The notes beneath the pieces were generated by a model. That model was given only the letters and a program-made list of their open reading frames with translations. It was not told the DNA's origin and ran no database searches. The translations under genes and the position numbers were made by a program. Shown in pieces: positions 4,863 to 8,410 of a stretch of DNA of 8,410 nt. Source of the stretch: Pseudonocardiales bacterium (GTDB lineage: Bacteria > Actinomycetota > Actinomycetes > Mycobacteriales > Jatrophihabitantaceae); NCBI GenBank assembly GCA_030840415.1, contig JAVEEO010000364.1, positions 1 to 8,410 on the forward strand, given 5' to 3'. The number at the start of each line of letters is the position of its first letter. Positions within the stretch are counted from its first letter, which is position 1.

Positions 4863-5888
4863 ATGCGTATCGGAGTACTTACCGGCGGTGGAGATTGTCC
4901 CGGTCTGAACGCGGTGATCCGCGCTGTGGTCCGCAAGGGCGTCGGAGTCTTCGGCTATGAGTTCGTCGGGTTCCGCGACGGCTGGAAGGGCCCGTTGGAG
5001 GGCCTGACCATGGAACTGGGCATCGCCGAGGTGCGCGGCATCCTGCCGCGCGGCGGCACCATCCTGGGCTCGTCGCGTACCAACCCGTTCAAGATCGACG
5101 GTGGCGTGGCCAAGATCCGGGAGAACCTGCACGCGCTCGGGGTCGACGCGCTGATCGCGATCGGCGGCGAGGACACCCTCGGGGTGGCCACCCAGTTGCA
5201 CGAGCACGGCGTGAACGTGGTCGGGGTGCCCAAGACCATCGACAACGACCTCAACGCCACCGACTACACCTTCGGCTTCGACACCGCGGTCAACATCGCG
5301 ATGGAGGCCATCGACCGGTTGCACACCACCGCCGAGTCCCACCACCGGGCGCTGATCGTCGAGGTGATGGGACGGCACGCCGGCTGGATCGCCCTGCACG
5401 CGGGCCTGGCGGGGGGCGCCAACGTGATCCTGATCCCCGAGCAGCGGTTCTCCATCGAGCGGGTCTGCGCCTACGTGGAGAGCCGGTTCGAGTCGCACTA
5501 CGCCCCGATCGTGGTGATCGCCGAGGGCGCCATGCCGCTGGAGGGCGAGATGTCGACCCTGGACAAGGGCGTCGACGCGTTCGGCCACGCCCGGCTCGGC
5601 GGCATCGGCGACTGGCTGGCGGCCGAGATCGAGAGCCGCACCGGCAAGGAGGCCCGCACCACGGTGCTGGGCCACATCCAGCGCGGTGGCACCCCGACCG
5701 CCTTCGACCGGGTGCTGGCCACCCGGTTCGGCCTGCACGCCATCGACGCGGTGCACGTCGGCGACTGGGGCAAGATGGTGGCGCTGTCGGGCACCGAGAT
5801 CGTCCGGGTGCCGCTGGCCGATGCCACCAAGATCCTCAAGACCGTGCCGCCCGAGTTCTACTCCGAGGCCGAGGTGTTCTTCGGCTGA
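4863..5888 (+). CDS. pfkA: 6-phosphofructokinase, actinobacterial group III (ATP or PPi donor unresolved)
   Basis: A 341-residue cytoplasmic enzyme that phosphorylates fructose 6-phosphate to fructose 1,6-bisphosphate, the committed step of glycolysis. Motifs in order: TGGGDCPGLN (7-16, phosphoryl donor loop), GGEDT (101-105), PKTIDND (123-129) with catalytic Asp127, MGRHAGW (169-175) for sugar phosphate binding, and GHIQRGG (270-276). Where classical bacterial ATP enzymes have GGDG and PGTIDND, this one has Asp104 and Lys124, the residues associated with pyrophosphate use. However, I recall Streptomyces relatives with these same residues reported as ATP-dependent, so the donor cannot be read from sequence. 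The ATG at 4863 is preferred over an in-frame upstream extension (to 4764) because the family begins MRIGVLTGG and AGGAAGG precedes it. It probably has its own promoter. Confidence 0.93.
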   Translation: MRIGVLTGGGDCPGLNAVIRAVVRKGVGVFGYEFVGFRDGWKGPLEGLTMELGIAEVRGILPRGGTILGSSRTNPFKIDGGVAKIRENLHALGVDALIAIGGEDTLGVATQLHEHGVNVVGVPKTIDNDLNATDYTFGFDTAVNIAMEAIDRLHTTAESHHRALIVEVMGRHAGWIALHAGLAGGANVILIPEQRFSIERVCAYVESRFESHYAPIVVIAEGAMPLEGEMSTLDKGVDAFGHARLGGIGDWLAAEIESRTGKEARTTVLGHIQRGGTPTAFDRVLATRFGLHAIDAVHVGDWGKMVALSGTEIVRVPLADATKILKTVPPEFYSEAEVFFG

Positions 5889-8395
<2,507 letters not shown>

Positions 8396-8410
8396 TCCGT
8401 CCGGCATTGC

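Overview
The window is chromosomal DNA from a GC-rich actinobacterium. The grounds are strong G/C bias at third codon positions, frequent GTG starts, a class II (AroG-type) DAHP synthase, an actinobacterial-type phosphofructokinase, and an exoribonuclease very similar to Mycobacterium tuberculosis RNase AS. I cannot name the genus. There are no RNA genes, mobile elements, CRISPR arrays or phage genes, and coding density is high. Overall it is ordinary housekeeping sequence; I did not find an undescribed system. The most interesting signals are regulatory.

Layout. A divergent intergenic region at 3289-3458 splits the window. To its left all genes lie on the minus strand, read from right to left: an alpha/beta hydrolase of the monoacylglycerol lipase/carboxylesterase type (3288-2509); a two-helix membrane protein one base after its stop (2507-1812); a 78-residue protein of unknown function with a very strong Shine-Dalgarno (1660-1424); a uridine-kinase-like P-loop protein (1315-746); and the N-terminal third of an oligopeptidase B (718 to beyond the left edge). 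To its right all genes lie on the plus strand: a PlsC-type acyltransferase (3459-4247), RNase AS (4280-4789), 6-phosphofructokinase (4863-5888), class II DAHP synthase (5979-7379) and a threonine-aldolase-type PLP enzyme (7376-8395) that overlaps the previous gene by four bases.

How the genes relate. PlsC and the esterase/lipase are plausible partners in membrane lipid turnover, transcribed away from each other. Phosphofructokinase and DAHP synthase bracket the use of glycolytic carbon for aromatic amino acids. The DAHP synthase and threonine aldolase genes are almost certainly one transcription unit. The acyltransferase, RNase AS and DAHP synthase neighbourhood is also found in M. tuberculosis (Rv2182c, Rv2179c, Rv2178c), so this is a conserved actinobacterial block, here with a phosphofructokinase gene inside it.

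Regulation. Three genes without a convincing Shine-Dalgarno (oligopeptidase B, the kinase-like gene and DAHP synthase) each have a hexamer of form TAGNCT exactly seven bases before the start codon. This is the expected arrangement of an actinobacterial -10 box feeding a leaderless mRNA, and it independently supports the start codons chosen here. A long imperfect hairpin (1347-1398) and a pair of overlapping GC-rich hairpins (1723-1758) sit in the two larger minus-strand gaps and probably end transcripts.
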